Shown: in pieces, positions 63,144-64,000 of the stretch
Numbering within the stretch: position 1 is the stretch's first letter
How the letters are laid out: each line of letters opens with the position of its first letter
NCBI RefSeq assembly: GCF_020177575.1
Contig: NZ_JAHTBK010000001.1
Span: 186,001 to 250,000, forward strand
Source: Hasllibacter sp. MH4015
GTDB lineage: Bacteria; Pseudomonadota; Alphaproteobacteria; Rhodobacterales; Rhodobacteraceae
Direction of reading: 5' to 3'
DNA: 64,000 nt
Position numbers and translations under genes: made by a program
The notes under the pieces: generated by a model
What the model saw: only the letters and a program-made list of their open reading frames with translations
Databases searched by the model: none
What the model was told of the DNA's origin: nothing

Positions 63144-63659
63144 CTATGAACCGGGCGTCTGCACGCCCATCGGCAGGACACGGCCCCACCGGGTTTCCAT
63201 CTCAGGGCCGATCGCACGGAACCCGGCCTTCTCGTAGGCACGGATCGCGCGCGTGTTGTCGGGATGCGGATCGGTGGCGACCATCGGCACGCCCTCGCGG
63301 AACAGCATCTCGGTGAACGCGCGAAGGAAACCGGGACCGTGCCCTTGCCCAAGGTGATCCGGCGGCCCGATGAACTGGTCCACCCCGCGCGATCCCTCCG
63401 GCAGATGGTGGAAGTGATGGTCGAAATCCCATCCCCGGACCGTGTAGGCTTGCAGGTAGGCGAACGGTGCGCCGTCGGTTGAGACGACCCACAATGCAAG
63501 GCGCGGATCGTCCAGATCGTCCTGGTCGAACAGCACGTCCTTGTCCCACCATTGCGCGACATGGGGCAGGGCCTTCCACCCCTCCAGCATCGGCAAGTCT
63601 TCGAGTTTCGCGGCAGTGAACGTATAGGCGGGCGGCACGATCGGGGCGTCCGCGCTCAC
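63144..63659 (-). CDS. GNAT acetyltransferase, AAC(6')-like
   Basis: A 171-residue GNAT-fold enzyme. The acetyl-CoA loop is LGQGHGPGFLRAF (GQGHGPG), preceded by RGVDQFIGPPDHLG; the first strand-helix has LPMLEGWKALPHVAQWW, and DPHPDNTRAIRAYEKAGFR is the typical C-terminal block. The VDQFIG-type block and the WW motif resemble the AAC(6')-Ib/siderophore acetyltransferase group, so aminoglycosides or amino compounds may be acetylated; this cannot be confirmed. GTG at 63659 overlaps the upstream gene's stop (GTGA). Confidence 0.8.
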   Translation of the reverse strand: MSADAPIVPPAYTFTAAKLEDLPMLEGWKALPHVAQWWDKDVLFDQDDLDDPRLALWVVSTDGAPFAYLQAYTVRGWDFDHHFHHLPEGSRGVDQFIGPPDHLGQGHGPGFLRAFTEMLFREGVPMVATDPHPDNTRAIRAYEKAGFRAIGPEMETRWGRVLPMGVQTPGS

Positions 63660-64000
63660 GCGAAAACCACGCCCCACCGCTCGATCAGCGCCTGTTGCAG
63701 GCGTTTAGCGGCGCGGTTGTAGGTGCGGGTGCCTTGGGGCCGTTCCCTGTCGCCTTCGGGGATCGCATCGCGCCGGTCCATATCCGCACAGAAGATCGTG
63801 AAGGCCAGGTCGCGGCCCGATGGCGCGCGGGCATATCCGGCCAGCGTGGAGACGAAATTGAGCGTGCCGGTCTTGGCCACGACCTCGATCGGGTGATTTT
63901 CGATCACGTTGCCGCCCTCGTCCCGCATGGGGATGTCTTTCATCAGGTTGCGCAAGCGGCTGGACGGCCCGGCATTGATAAGTGCATGGGTCATGTCCTG
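63656..64000 (-). CDS. dacB: D-alanyl-D-alanine carboxypeptidase/endopeptidase (PBP4-type), N-terminus beyond the window
   Basis: Only the last 114 codons are present. VVAKTGTLNFVSTLAGYAR carries the third active-site motif KTG of the S13 (DacB/PBP4) family, and the end AAKRLQQALIERWGVVFA is the family's tail. The rest of the gene, with SxxK and SxN motifs, lies right of the window. It is co-transcribed with the GNAT gene through a four-base overlap. Confidence 0.85.
   Translation of the reverse strand, partial: QDMTHALINAGPSSRLRNLMKDIPMRDEGGNVIENHPIEVVAKTGTLNFVSTLAGYARAPSGRDLAFTIFCADMDRRDAIPEGDRERPQGTRTYNRAAKRLQQALIERWGVVFA

Overview
The window is GC-rich and densely coded, with many 1-4 base gene overlaps and Shine-Dalgarno-like GGAGG starts. 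Its genes point to an alphaproteobacterium of the Rhodobacteraceae (Roseobacter/Rhodobacter group). The evidence is the ethylmalonyl-CoA pathway (ccrA, ecm, mch and a CitE-like mcl2) interleaved with the TCA-cycle genes sdhCDAB, mdh, sucC, sucD, sucA, odhB and lpdA, together with an HvrA-type H-NS protein, a FYDLN-acid-domain protein and doeA/doeB ectoine catabolism genes. It looks chromosomal. I saw no insertion sequence, phage, plasmid origin or CRISPR array.

Layout. 1-7 kb: ccrA (cut by the left edge), a PlsB-like acyltransferase, ecm, an H-NS protein, deoD and an aldo/keto reductase. 7-16 kb: an ornithine-decarboxylase-type enzyme with a structured leader, an SMR guanidine exporter preceded by a guanidine-II-like hairpin, a DUF1989 protein, creD, an FAD dehydrogenase, a 2H-phosphoesterase-like protein and TrkH. 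16-23.4 kb: a minus-strand run, mcl2 - nnrU-like - DUF1737 - mch, followed by sdhC-D-A - three small lipoproteins - sdhB. 23.7-41 kb: a mostly plus-strand run, mdh - sucC - five accessory genes - sucD - two DUF805 genes - sucA - odhB - UDG-like gene - msrB - MAPEG - lpdA. 41-49 kb: a sterol-desaturase-like protein, a GntR regulator, a YgjP-like metallopeptidase, tRNA-Ala(GGC), an ECF-type sigma factor with a VWA membrane protein, and a TauE/TIGR02186/NTF2 operon. 49-57 kb: an SDR, a RecD-like helicase, doeB/doeA divergent from an aminotransferase, and a Lin0512 pair. 57-64 kb: two DUF4178 proteins, a 59-residue membrane peptide, DUF350 and a membrane spermidine-synthase-like protein; then a two-repeat MVL-type lectin, a MATE exporter, a small membrane protein, a GNAT, and the end of a dacB-like carboxypeptidase.

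How the genes work together. Ccr, Ecm, Mch and the malyl-CoA enzyme turn acetyl-CoA-derived C4/C5 thioesters into succinyl-CoA and malate precursors. The Suc, Sdh, Mdh and Odh enzymes encoded beside them consume or produce those same intermediates. A perfect palindrome, TGTGATCACA, occurs upstream of sdhC (two copies), sucC (two copies, with the same 21-base centre spacing) and lpdA (one copy), which points to one regulator for this set.

Most promising leads: the TGTGATCACA TCA-cycle regulon, the DUF4178/DUF350/membrane-SpeE membrane module, the MVL-type secreted lectin, the guanidine-II-like element, and a GC-rich intergenic repeat found twice, each time between convergent gene ends. All calls come from reading the sequence and from remembered family features; no database search was run.
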